Origin: Pirellulales bacterium
GTDB lineage: Bacteria; Planctomycetota; Planctomycetia; Pirellulales; Thermoguttaceae
Reading direction: 5' to 3'
DNA length: 32,347 bases
Assembly: GCA_016935315.1 (NCBI GenBank)
Contig: JAFGRD010000048.1
Span: 1 to 32,347, forward strand
Shown: positions 25,165 to 32,347 of the stretch, one piece after another
Layout: every line of letters begins with the position of its first letter
How positions within the stretch are numbered: the first letter of the stretch is position 1
Notes under the pieces: model-generated
What the model saw: only the letters and a program-made list of their open reading frames with translations
Database searches by the model: none
What the model was told of the DNA's origin: nothing
Made by a program: the position numbers and the translations under genes

Positions 25165-26008
25165 GCTGTTCGACGCCCTCGGCGACCCCGACTTCCCGCT
25201 GATGCGCCATGCGCTGTTTGCCGGAGTGCTGGCCAGCGTGGCGTTCGGCGTGATGGGTACGTACGTGGTCACGCGGCGGATCAGCTACCTGGCCGCGGCG
25301 ATTGCCCATTGTGTGCTCGGCGGCATCGGGGCCGCGCTCTATTGCCAGGCGGCACTGGGCCTTGCCTGGTGTCAGCCGATGTACGGAGCCGTGGCGGCTG
25401 CCTTGATCGCCGCGCTGATCATCGGACTGGTCAGCCTCTACGCCCGCCAACGCGAGGACACGGTGATCGGGGCCTTGTGGGTGATCGGCATGGCGGGCGG
25501 GCTGCTGCTGATCGCCAAGACTCCCGGCTACGTCGATCCGATGAATTACCTTTTCGGCAACATCCTGCTGATCTCGCGGCACGATCTGTGGCTCGCGGCC
25601 GGCTTGGACGTGCTGGTCGTCGGACTGGTTTTGCTGCTGCACAACAAGTTCCTGGCCGTCTGCTTCGACGAACAATTCACCGAACTGCGCGGCGTCCGCG
25701 TGAAGTGCCACTATCTGCTGCTGCTGTGCCTGACCGCGTTGACCGTGGTGCTGTTGGTCCGCGTGGTGGGCATCGTGATGGTGATTGCCCTGTTGACGCT
25801 GCCGGCGGCGGTGGCCGGCCACTTCTCGCAGACCTTGCGGCAGATGATGGTTCTGGCGGTGCTGTTCTGCGTTGTTTTCGTCACGGCCGGCCTCGGCATC
25901 AGCTATCCCTACGATCTGCCCACCGGCCCCGTGATCGTAGTCCTGGCCGGCGCGGTCTATCTGGCCGTGGCCGTCGGCTGTCGGCTGTTGCGACCCCATC
26001 GGACATAG
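25157..26008 (+). CDS. Zinc/manganese ABC transporter permease (ZnuB-like)
   Basis: Membrane subunit of the metal importer (ABC-3 family), 283 residues with about eight hydrophobic helices. Landmarks are GVMGTYVVTRRISYLAAAIAH near the start, the conserved MNYLFGNILLI loop (about 130-142) that contacts the ATPase, and VVGIVMVIALLTLPAAVAGHF in the second half. The first 8 bases overlap the end of the ATPase gene (ATGAGTGA), so translation is coupled. It is the last gene of the operon: RHH regulator, binding protein, ATPase, permease. No terminator hairpin with a T tract is visible after it. Confidence 0.95.
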   Translation: MSELFDALGDPDFPLMRHALFAGVLASVAFGVMGTYVVTRRISYLAAAIAHCVLGGIGAALYCQAALGLAWCQPMYGAVAAALIAALIIGLVSLYARQREDTVIGALWVIGMAGGLLLIAKTPGYVDPMNYLFGNILLISRHDLWLAAGLDVLVVGLVLLLHNKFLAVCFDEQFTELRGVRVKCHYLLLLCLTALTVVLLVRVVGIVMVIALLTLPAAVAGHFSQTLRQMMVLAVLFCVVFVTAGLGISYPYDLPTGPVIVVLAGAVYLAVAVGCRLLRPHRT

Positions 26009-26091
26009 TGTCATCCGGCGCCCAAAGCGACGCACGCCGGGACCCATGGCCGGCTCGCCGGGCGGTGTTTCGACTTGCGGCGTCGGCCGTG

Positions 26092-26145
26092 TTGCCGACA
26101 CAGGCCAAGTGATTCATCTTGCCGACAGAGGCCAAGTGCTCCATA
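26092..26145. repeat. Two tandem 27-bp direct repeats
   Basis: Bases 26092-26118 and 26119-26145 are adjacent copies with 23 of 27 positions identical by hand count; both start TTGCCGACA and contain AGGCCAAGTG. They lie between the permease gene and the lipase-like gene. No function is evident. They could be regulatory half-sites for the downstream gene or a remnant of a longer array. Confidence 0.6.
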
Positions 26146-26210
26146 ATGCCGGGTGTGCGGCATGATTGCTGCGGTCTTCCGGGCGTCGACTGCGATGAGG
26201 GTCTTCTCGG

Positions 26211-27230
26211 ATGAAAACGGCTACAGTTCCAGTGATTCTCGGTTCAGTGCTGGTCGCGCTGACGGCCCTCCCTGCCGGCGCGAGGGCCGATGGGCCGATC
26301 AACCTGCCCGAGTTCCGCATGCCCACCATGGGCGGAAAGCAGTTCTGGGCCGATGAGTTCTTTTTCCACCAGTGGCGGATCCAGCGCAACGTGCTGACCG
26401 GGCATTGCCGGCTGTTGGATGAGGGTGATTTCCGCCACGAGTCGGGTACGTTTCGCGAGTGCCGGTCGCGGCTCGAAGGGATTCGCCGCGAGCAAAACTT
26501 GCCGCCGATGCAAGGCAGGGCGGTGATCGTCGTCCACGGGCTGTTCCGCAGCCGTTCGTCGATGGAAAAGCTCTGCCGACACTTGCGGCAGCAGGGTGGC
26601 TACACCGTCTTCAACGTCGGTTATCCCAGCACCCAGCGCGACGTCGGCAGCCACGCCCGGGCACTGGACCAGATCATCGAGAACCTCTCGGGCATTGAAG
26701 AGATCAACTTCGTCGCTCATAGCATGGGCAACATTGTGGTTCGCCACTACTTGGCCGATCACACGCGGGACAGTTCGCCGTCGGGGAGTCCCCCTTCAAC
26801 GATCGTCCGCCGGCCCGATCCGCGGATCAGGCGGTTTGTGATGCTCGGCCCGCCTAACCACGGCTCGTTGGCCGCGGTGGCCCTGTCCGAGAACGCGGTA
26901 TTCAAGATACTCGCGGGCGAGGCCGGCCAGGAGTTGGGCGCCGAATGGGCCAAGCTGGAAGACAGGCTGGCCACTCCCGCGTGCGAGTTCGGGATCGTCG
27001 CCGGCGGCAGGGAGGATCGATGGGGCTACAACCCATTGGTGCCCGGCGACGACGACGGCACGGTCAGCGTGGCCAGCACGCGCCTGGCCGGGGCCCGCGA
27101 CTTCGTGGTCGTACCCGTCCTGCACTCGTTCCTTGTCACCGACAAGAGGGCCTTGGAGTACACGCTGCGGTTTCTTCGGGAAGGCCATTTCTCCGCCACC
27201 GGCGAACGCAGGCCGGTGCCCGTCCAGTAG
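26211..27230 (+). CDS. Secreted lipase-like alpha/beta hydrolase
   Basis: A 339-residue exported hydrolase. Residues 1-27 form a signal peptide (cleavage near ARA). The oxyanion-hole region is VVHGLFR (108-114). The nucleophile is Ser171 in AHSMGN, the GxSxG-type elbow with Ala in the first place, as is common in lipase class 2-like and PGAP1-like enzymes. The acid residue probably lies in PGDDDGTVSV and the catalytic His in VPVLHSFLV near the C terminus, in the order expected for the fold. The first ~90 residues are an extra N-terminal region rich in aromatic and charged residues. The likely substrate is a lipid or ester outside the cytoplasm; the exact one cannot be read. It is followed by ruvX after 59 bp. 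Confidence 0.88.
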   Translation: MKTATVPVILGSVLVALTALPAGARADGPINLPEFRMPTMGGKQFWADEFFFHQWRIQRNVLTGHCRLLDEGDFRHESGTFRECRSRLEGIRREQNLPPMQGRAVIVVHGLFRSRSSMEKLCRHLRQQGGYTVFNVGYPSTQRDVGSHARALDQIIENLSGIEEINFVAHSMGNIVVRHYLADHTRDSSPSGSPPSTIVRRPDPRIRRFVMLGPPNHGSLAAVALSENAVFKILAGEAGQELGAEWAKLEDRLATPACEFGIVAGGREDRWGYNPLVPGDDDGTVSVASTRLAGARDFVVVPVLHSFLVTDKRALEYTLRFLREGHFSATGERRPVPVQ

Positions 27231-27238
27231 CGCAGAAC

Positions 27239-27289
27239 ACGGCCTTGCTCTTCCACGACACGCTGACTCTCTTGCGAGTCCTTGTGACC
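27239..27289 (+). repeat. ruvX leader containing a shortened copy of the 9151-9382 element
   Basis: Bases 27239-27267 match 9204-9232 at 25 of 29 positions (both begin CGGCCTTGCTCTT and contain ACACGCTG). They are followed at once by CTCTTGCGAGTCCTT, which resembles the right end of the element at 9151-9382 in the same orientation. The ~130 bp that separate these parts there are absent here. The copy abuts the ruvX start codon. Confidence 0.45.
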
Positions 27290-27760
27290 ATGCCCGCCAA
27301 TCACCAGACCGCCCCCGGCCGCGTCGCCGGGATCGACTATGGAACCGTGCGGGTGGGGATTGCCCTGAGTGATCCGGAGCGGAAGCTGGCCAGTCCGTAC
27401 GAAAACTACACGCGTCGCGGGCTGCAACAGGACGCCCGACGTTTTCGACAGTTGGTGGCCGACGAGGATGTCGCGCAATTCGTGGTCGGCTTGCCCATCC
27501 ACTTGGACGGCCGCGAGAGCGAGAAGTCGACGGAGGCCCGGCGGTTCGGCCGGTGGCTGGCGGAGGAGACCGGCGTGCCGGTCGAGTATTTCGACGAGCG
27601 TTTTACGTCGTCGGAGGCCGAACAGTTTCTGCTGGGGGCCGACATGACCCGAAAGCGCCGCAAGCGGCGGCGCGACATGCTGGCCGCCCAGATTATGCTC
27701 AGCGCTTACCTCGAATCGCAATGCCGGGGCCAAGAGGATCCCGGCCCGCTGGACGGCTGA
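27290..27760 (+). CDS. ruvX: RuvX/YqgF family pre-16S rRNA processing nuclease
   Basis: YqgF-type RNase H-fold nuclease, 156 residues, involved in trimming the 5' end of 16S rRNA; earlier described as a putative Holliday junction resolvase. It has the opening GIDYGTVRVGIALSD (Asp16 as metal ligand), VVGLPIHLDG, the acidic motif YFDERFTSSEAE, and the C-terminal RRDMLAAQIMLSAYL with the last Asp of the active site. All expected residues are present. The start is ATG at 27290; a GTG two codons earlier is possible. There is no Shine-Dalgarno sequence. Instead the leader carries GCGAGTCCTTGTGACC, nearly identical to that of galT. The gene converges with the antiporter gene, with only 18 bp between the stops. 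Confidence 0.93.
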   Translation: MPANHQTAPGRVAGIDYGTVRVGIALSDPERKLASPYENYTRRGLQQDARRFRQLVADEDVAQFVVGLPIHLDGRESEKSTEARRFGRWLAEETGVPVEYFDERFTSSEAEQFLLGADMTRKRRKRRRDMLAAQIMLSAYLESQCRGQEDPGPLDG

Positions 27761-27778
27761 ATCGACCGCGAGACCCGC

Positions 27779-29398
27779 CTACCAGGAATCCATGTCTTGC
27801 AGCAGTCGGCGTACGGCCCCCGTCGCCTCGGCCTCCTCGCTGACCACGGCAGAGGCCCCGGCCTTTTCCAGCGAGGACGTGTTGACCCCGTAACGGCAGC
27901 GGACCACGATGCTGCACGCCGGATTCAGACTGCGCAGCGTCTTGACGATTTGCATGGCGGTCCGATCCTCGGGCACGGAGACGACGGCCAGTCGGGTGTG
28001 GGCCGCGTCGGCGCGCTCGAGCACCTCCGACTCGCGCGCATCGCCGGAAACGGTACGGAAACCCTGCTGTGCGAAGGGATACAGGTTCACGGGACTCAGG
28101 TCGATCAGGCAGACGTCAACGCCCATCATCTCCAGTTGCGAGGCCGCCTGCCGGCCGATCGGCCCGAGGCCGATGACGATCGCCTCTTGGGGCAATGCCG
28201 GCAGTCGCTTCAGCCCCGGCTCCGGCTGGTAGCCCTCCACCGACGATTGACGGGTCCAGCGGAGGCCTGTCTTCAGCAACGGCGGAGTAAGGACGAGCGT
28301 TCCGATAGCCACGAACAGCATCCGATTGTAAGTGGCCGCGTCGACGAGATTGGCGCGCAGCCCTTCGGAGAGGAGCACAAAGGAGAGCTCGCCCAACTGG
28401 GCCAGACCGAGTCCCATTCCGGCCGCGGCTCGCCAAGGCAGCCCGGTGACGCGCAGTGCGATTGTGGCCCCGGCGGCTTTCACCACCAACACGGCCAGGA
28501 GTGCCGCACACATCAGCAGCGCTGCGTCTTTCAAAACGCCCAAATTCAGCAGCGTTCCCAAACTGACGAAGAAGACCACGCCAAAGGATTCGCGGTACGG
28601 CAAGATCAACGCATCGATCTGGCCGGTCAATCGGTTCCCGCTGAGGGCCAAACCGGCCGCAAAGGCCCCCAGAGCGGGCGGCAGACCGGCCTTCACGGCA
28701 CCCAGGCAGAAACCCCCCAGAACGATCAGGCTGAACAAAACCACCAGCTCCACGCTGCGCAAGCCGCTTAGAATCGGCACCATCCAGCGGGCGAACACCT
28801 TGCGAAGCACCAAGACCGCCGTCACAAACAGCACGGAATTCAGCGCCAACTGCAAGTACGACCAGGCGAGGGGGCCCTCTTCCTTCCCGGCCAAGAGCGG
28901 CACCAACAGCATCAGCGGCACCAGGGCGACGTCCTGAAACAGCAGGATTCCGATGGCCCGCCGGCCTTGGGGGGAGGCCGTCTCGCCCCACTCGGCCAGG
29001 GCGCGGAAGACCAGCACGGTGGAACTCAGCGCCACGGCCGAGGCGATCAGAATTGCCGACTTCCAGAAGACGCTCGCCAGCACGCACGCCAAGAAAACCG
29101 GCGCCGCGACCAGGGCCATCTGGACGCTGCCGCCGAGGAAGAAGTAGCGACTCAGTCGGACGAGTTCCTCCAGCGAGAACTCGATTCCAATCGCGAACAG
29201 CAGCAACAAGGCACCGGCACGGGCCAGGTACTCGATTTCCTGCATATCCTCCGCAATCAGGCCGAGTCCCCCGTGGCCGATGACCGCGCCGGCCAGCAAG
29301 TGCCCGACCAGCATGGAAAAGCCCAGGCGTTTCGCCACGACCCCGGCAACCAGGCCGGCGATCAGGATAATCAGTAGATCATGAATAAACTCGACCAT
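27779..29398 (-). CDS. CPA2 monovalent cation:proton antiporter with C-terminal RCK domain (KefB/YbaL-like)
   Basis: A membrane exchanger that moves K+ or Na+ against H+, 539 residues. The N-terminal ~380 residues hold about 12 hydrophobic helices with CPA2 landmarks: GHLLAGAVIGHGGLG, AIGIEFSLEEL, ALSSTVLVFRAL, and LLFQDVALVPLM with the conserved Gln-Asp. A GGF-like segment and GLAQLGELSFVL follow. Residues ~405-525 are an RCK/TrkA-N domain (VIGLGPIGRQAASQLE, then LIDLSP) that binds NAD(H) or another nucleotide and gates transport. This order matches KefB/KefC and YbaL. The ATG at 29398 was chosen because it gives the normal short N terminus; an ATG five codons upstream is possible, and the longer frame to 29566 is not credible. 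Ion specificity is not readable. Confidence 0.93.
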   Translation of the reverse strand: MVEFIHDLLIILIAGLVAGVVAKRLGFSMLVGHLLAGAVIGHGGLGLIAEDMQEIEYLARAGALLLLFAIGIEFSLEELVRLSRYFFLGGSVQMALVAAPVFLACVLASVFWKSAILIASAVALSSTVLVFRALAEWGETASPQGRRAIGILLFQDVALVPLMLLVPLLAGKEEGPLAWSYLQLALNSVLFVTAVLVLRKVFARWMVPILSGLRSVELVVLFSLIVLGGFCLGAVKAGLPPALGAFAAGLALSGNRLTGQIDALILPYRESFGVVFFVSLGTLLNLGVLKDAALLMCAALLAVLVVKAAGATIALRVTGLPWRAAAGMGLGLAQLGELSFVLLSEGLRANLVDAATYNRMLFVAIGTLVLTPPLLKTGLRWTRQSSVEGYQPEPGLKRLPALPQEAIVIGLGPIGRQAASQLEMMGVDVCLIDLSPVNLYPFAQQGFRTVSGDARESEVLERADAAHTRLAVVSVPEDRTAMQIVKTLRSLNPACSIVVRCRYGVNTSSLEKAGASAVVSEEAEATGAVRRLLQDMDSW

Positions 29399-29565
29399 GC
29401 CCGTTTGCCTCATCGGCACCCAACGGTACAAGACGATTGACCCTATTGGTCTACCGCACGATGGGGCTGGCGTCAATGTCCAGGTGCTCGCGCCGGACAG
29501 AACGCCGGCGCGGCGCAAAGGCATGTAGACTACAGAGGACCCCGCACTCGGCTTTTCGGTATTCA

Positions 29566-29601
29566 CGAAAAAAGCCCATGTCCCGGAAGGGACATGGGCT
29601 T
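29566..29601 (-). terminator. Strong intrinsic terminator of the nfeD-flotillin operon
   Basis: A perfect 13-bp stem (29572-29584 with 29589-29601, AAGCCCATGTCCC / GGGACATGGGCTT) with a GGAA loop (TTCC on the minus strand). Read on the minus strand the stem runs into a run of six T residues. It lies 38 bp after the flotillin stop codon. Confidence 0.9.
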
Positions 29602-29638
29602 GTCAGGGCGTTGGCAGATCCAGCCGGGTGTCTGCCGC

Positions 29639-31264
29639 TTAGTCGTCGGTTCGTGCCGTCTGCGTCGGAGGATCGGCCGGCTTCGCGCCAGGCTGTTCTT
29701 GCTTGCCGTCCATGCCTGCCATGCCGCTCAATGTGGCCAGTGTCTCGGGCAATTGCACGCCGCCGACGTCCTTCATGACTTGCATCATCGGCGGCAGCGT
29801 GCGGGCCATGTTGCTCAGCCAATTGGCCGTGCTGCTGCCGCCGTTGGCATTGGGAGCATCCCAAACGACCACCTTATCGAACTTGATGTTCGAGATCGCC
29901 CGGGCCGAGGCATCGACCAGGTTGTCGAAGTGCTCCAGCATCAGCATCTGGAATGCCTGCTGCGCGCCGCCACAGGCCTCGACAATCCGTTTCAGACCTT
30001 CGCCCTTCTTGGCGAGAATCTCGAAATTACCGCGGGCCTCGGCTTCCAGCTTGGCGAAGATGGCGGACGCTTCCCCTTCGGCCTCGATGCGGCGCTTGGC
30101 GGCTTCTGCTTCGGCCTCGACCTCGATCTTGGCCTTTTCGGCCTTGGCCGGAGCTTCCAGCTCGGCCCGGCGTTTGGCCTCGATCCGCTGCGCCTCGGCA
30201 ACGGCCGCCTTGGCTCGGGCAAGGTGTTCGGACTCGAGCACGGCGGCCTCGGCGACGACCTTCTTGGTCTCTCCGATTTGATAGGCTTCGGCCTTCTTCA
30301 CCTGCAACGTGGCCTGCGAAGCGGCGATGTCCGCCTTGGAGATGTTCTCGCCCTCGACTGCCCGGGCGTCGGCGTTGGCCAGCTTGACACGCATGTCGCG
30401 TTCGGCCTCCTTGACCTGGGCCTCGCGCTGGAAGGCGGCCGTCTGTTCGCCGACTTGTTGTTCTTTGTCGAGCTCGGCCACGCGGACCGACTGATCGCGC
30501 ATGGCTTCGCGGGTGCCGATCTTCTGGATCTTCTCGGCAAGCGCCACTTGGACGGCCTTTTCCCGCTCGGCCTCGGCCACGCGGATGGCCCCCATCTTCT
30601 CGTTGTCGGCCACGTCGCCGCGGGCCTTCTGAATGGCCTCGGAGGCGGCCTTTTGGCCGATCGCCTCGATGTAGCCCGATTCGTCAGTGATGTCGGTGAT
30701 GTTCACGTTGATCAGCACCAGGCCGATCTTCCGCAATTCCGGCTCCAGCGAGTTCTGGATGCTGCTTAGGAAGGCGTCGCGGTCGCGGTTGATCTCTTCG
30801 ATCTGCATCGATGCAATCACCTGGCGGAGTTGACCGAAGATGATGTCCTCGGCCTGCTTCTTGATTTCCGAGAAGCCGAGCCCCAACAGGCGGATGGCCG
30901 CGTTTTGCATGTACTCCGGCGACGTGCCGATGGCCACGGTGAACACGCTGGGAACGTTGACGCGGATGTTCTCGATCGACAACGCCCCGCGCAAGGGAAT
31001 CTCGATCTGCATCGGCTCCAGGCTCAGCCACGCGAAATCCTGGATCAGCGGTTTGACGAACGTGGCGCCTCCGGCGATGCACTTGGCCGCCTGGCCGCCG
31101 GTCTTCCCGTAAATCACCAGCACGCGGTTACTTGGGCATCGCTTATAGAACTTCAACACCACCGCGAAAACGGTGAACAAAACGATCACGACCAACACGA
31201 AGGTGACGATCCCGATCGTCTGCAGGTTGGTGAGTTGCTGGGCAAACAGGGAAGCGCTAAGCAT
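29639..31264 (-). CDS. Flotillin-like SPFH-domain membrane protein (YqiK/FloT-like)
   Basis: A scaffold protein of ordered membrane microdomains, 541 residues. One N-terminal TM helix (~17-38) is followed by an SPFH/band-7 domain (~45-200) with KTGGQAAKCIAGGATFVKP and the flotillin-type EIKKQAEDIIFGQLRQVIASM segment. Residues ~225-440 are a long Ala/Glu/Lys-rich coiled coil used in oligomerisation. The C terminus (~440-541) contains MLMLEHFDNLVDASARAISNIKFDKVVVWD, typical of the YqiK/FloT branch. The ATG at 31264 has AAAGGAA seven bases upstream. It overlaps the end of the NfeD-like gene by 8 bp, the standard operon pairing of the family. A strong terminator follows. Confidence 0.95.
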   Translation of the reverse strand: MLSASLFAQQLTNLQTIGIVTFVLVVIVLFTVFAVVLKFYKRCPSNRVLVIYGKTGGQAAKCIAGGATFVKPLIQDFAWLSLEPMQIEIPLRGALSIENIRVNVPSVFTVAIGTSPEYMQNAAIRLLGLGFSEIKKQAEDIIFGQLRQVIASMQIEEINRDRDAFLSSIQNSLEPELRKIGLVLINVNITDITDESGYIEAIGQKAASEAIQKARGDVADNEKMGAIRVAEAEREKAVQVALAEKIQKIGTREAMRDQSVRVAELDKEQQVGEQTAAFQREAQVKEAERDMRVKLANADARAVEGENISKADIAASQATLQVKKAEAYQIGETKKVVAEAAVLESEHLARAKAAVAEAQRIEAKRRAELEAPAKAEKAKIEVEAEAEAAKRRIEAEGEASAIFAKLEAEARGNFEILAKKGEGLKRIVEACGGAQQAFQMLMLEHFDNLVDASARAISNIKFDKVVVWDAPNANGGSSTANWLSNMARTLPPMMQVMKDVGGVQLPETLATLSGMAGMDGKQEQPGAKPADPPTQTARTDD

Positions 31265-31889
31265 GGCTGTTCCTTTCTACTTCCGGGGCGGGCTCGACTT
31301 GAACCGTATCCGACGCAATCACATCGGTTATGACTACTTTAGCTCCCGGAGCGAGCGCGTGTCCGGAAGTCAGTGCCAAGTACTCCATGGTCCGATTTTG
31401 CAGGTCAAGCTGGATTTTCCCCGTCCCCGAGGCCTCGGCCGGAATCGTGGTGTACACCGTGCCAAGCAGCCCCAGCGCGCGGCGCACGTGGGCGGTACCC
31501 TCGGACTTGAGCTTGTCGAGGCTGCGGATCAGGTAGTAGACCGCGTACATGGCAGCCACACCCGTAATCACCGCCACGACCAGCGTTTGGAAGCCTCCGA
31601 AACCGGCTGCCTGGCCGGCCAGGCCGGCCAATCCGAAGAAGGCCAGCGCGGCAATCACCGTGCGTAGCGAAATCACGCCGAACAGCCAAGAGGAATCGAG
31701 ATGACCGCCTCCCTCGCTGCCCACCCCGGCGTCAAAATCGGCGTCAAGGTCCAAATCCGTGTCGAAATCAACATCGTCCGGCAAGTCCAGGTCGAACGCC
31801 TCGCCGCCGAAGCCGATCAGCGTCAGCACGAACTGGACGACCATGACCGAACCACCGGCGACGGCGCAAATCAGAAAAAGGGCTCCCAT
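31257..31889 (-). CDS. NfeD-like membrane protein with OB-fold C terminus
   Basis: Flotillin partner protein of the short NfeD type, 210 residues. A first hydrophobic helix (~5-27) is followed by a strikingly Asp-rich loop (32-57, alternating Asp with Leu/Phe/Val, no Lys or Arg). Two more hydrophobic segments lie at ~67-120. The C-terminal domain (~128-205) has the NfeD OB-fold strands: RRALGLLGTVYTTIPAEASGTGKIQLDL and APGAKVVITDVIASDTVQVEP. The ATG has a perfect GGAGGAG upstream. Its end overlaps the flotillin start by 8 bp, so the two are cotranslated. The role is assumed to be assembly or regulation of flotillin domains; the acidic loop might bind divalent cations, which is inference. Confidence 0.9.
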   Translation of the reverse strand: MGALFLICAVAGGSVMVVQFVLTLIGFGGEAFDLDLPDDVDFDTDLDLDADFDAGVGSEGGGHLDSSWLFGVISLRTVIAALAFFGLAGLAGQAAGFGGFQTLVVAVITGVAAMYAVYYLIRSLDKLKSEGTAHVRRALGLLGTVYTTIPAEASGTGKIQLDLQNRTMEYLALTSGHALAPGAKVVITDVIASDTVQVEPAPEVERNSHA

Positions 31890-32347
31890 GATCTCTCCTC
31901 CTCACACGTCGGTTGACCATTTCCCTGAAGGGCCATTCGGTTTGCGAAGACAATTCTTGTGCGCGCACTTGATCGCTACAACCAGCCGGTCACTTTGGGA
32001 AAAGAAATCGGGGGCCGGCGTGTCTCCTGAAACATACGTTACCCTGCGGAGGGGCCTCGGCAGCAGGGTGGTCCTTTGGAGTGGTCCCGAGGCGCACTGG
32101 CAGCGGGAGGCCCATCGCCCCTACATCATGGGACGTCGGACGCGAAATGTCAAACGAATTCGTCCGCTGTAGGCCTCGACGCCGGCTTCGTGCAGACGAG
32201 ACAGGCCGAGACGGCGAGGCTGTCGGTCCGGCGGCCTTGCCACGCGAGCAACTCGGTCTCTTGATGTCTGCATTGCGAATGATCCAGGCCGACCAACGGG
32301 AGGCCGGCAGAATCGGGCTCCCGTTGGTCGCCCTCGCGCATTGACTG
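31890..32347. other. Terminal intergenic region, no confident gene
   Basis: 458 bp upstream of the nfeD-flotillin pair, running off the right edge. The ten-base palindrome GTGCGCGCAC lies at 31959-31968. A weak minus-strand promoter-like pair (TTGTAG, 17 bp, AAGAAT) spans it. ORFs of up to 87 codons exist but lack ribosome-binding sites and family motifs. A gene ending at 32344 on the plus strand cannot be excluded but is not called. Confidence 0.4.
32290..32330. repeat. Perfect 13-bp inverted repeat near the right edge
   Basis: CGACCAACGGGAG (32290-32302) is exactly complementary to CTCCCGTTGGTCG (32318-32330), with a 15-nt loop. No T tract is visible before the window ends. It may be a terminator for a gene beyond the edge or part of a dispersed repeat. 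Confidence 0.55.

Noticed and set aside
32081-32344. 87-codon plus-strand open frame at the right edge
   Set aside because: Weak composition, no ribosome-binding site, and it contains a perfect inverted repeat more typical of non-coding sequence; not enough to call a gene.

Overview
The window is high-GC bacterial chromosome, most likely from a planctomycete (Pirellulales-like). That assignment rests on gene style, not on a marker gene. The signs are a giant secreted VWA protein with Gly/Met-rich tracts, STN-type domains on non-secretin proteins, a Tat-exported Gfo/Idh/MocA oxidoreductase, a Cys-rich predicted barrel protein, and two GH57 enzymes beside glgA and galT. No rRNA, tRNA, CRISPR array, intact insertion sequence or phage gene was found. 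Most long overlapping ORFs are antisense shadows caused by high GC.

Layout. 1-893: 3' part of a Tyr/Glu/Asp-rich acidic protein, followed by a clear intrinsic terminator. 1248-5384: a 1378-residue exported protein with VWA, TPR-like, STN-like and DUF2135/YfaP-like parts and Gly/Met tracts. 5443-8218 (minus): a CtpA-type S41 protease and then tsaD, with a good sigma70-type promoter upstream. 8503-9147 (minus): a phospholipid N-methyltransferase-like enzyme. 9151-9382: an intergenic segment bounded by inverted repeats. 9379-10791 (minus): a Cys-rich predicted outer-membrane protein. 11184-12589 (plus): a PadR regulator overlapping by ATGA a membrane protein with a cytoplasmic helical (HAAS/permease-prefix-like) domain, one TM segment and a periplasmic STN-like region.

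12680-19908 (minus) is an alpha-glucan cluster, transcribed glgA, GH57 amylase/pullulanase-like, galT, GH57 4-alpha-glucanotransferase-like. Together these would make, remodel and break down glycogen and feed in galactose. 20625-21947 (minus) is a secreted-type Gfo/Idh/MocA oxidoreductase. 22409-22891 is a stand-alone Rcp1-like response regulator. 23121-26008 is a four-gene plus-strand operon: a ribbon-helix-helix protein with a Cys-rich tail, then ZnuA-, ZnuC- and ZnuB-like zinc/manganese uptake genes. The first protein is the obvious candidate metal-responsive regulator, and its promoter carries a 10-bp-spaced direct repeat.

26211-27760 holds a secreted lipase-like alpha/beta hydrolase and ruvX. 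27779-29398 (minus) is a CPA2 antiporter with a C-terminal RCK domain. 29639-31889 (minus) is an nfeD-flotillin pair ending in a strong terminator. The last ~450 bp hold no convincing gene.

The least expected items are the PadR/HAAS-STN pair, the zinc-finger RHH regulator fused into a znu operon, the dispersed inverted-repeat element (9151-9382, with a shortened relative before ruvX), and a shared leader without a Shine-Dalgarno sequence before galT, ruvX and the methyltransferase. No complete, obviously new defence or biosynthetic system is visible.
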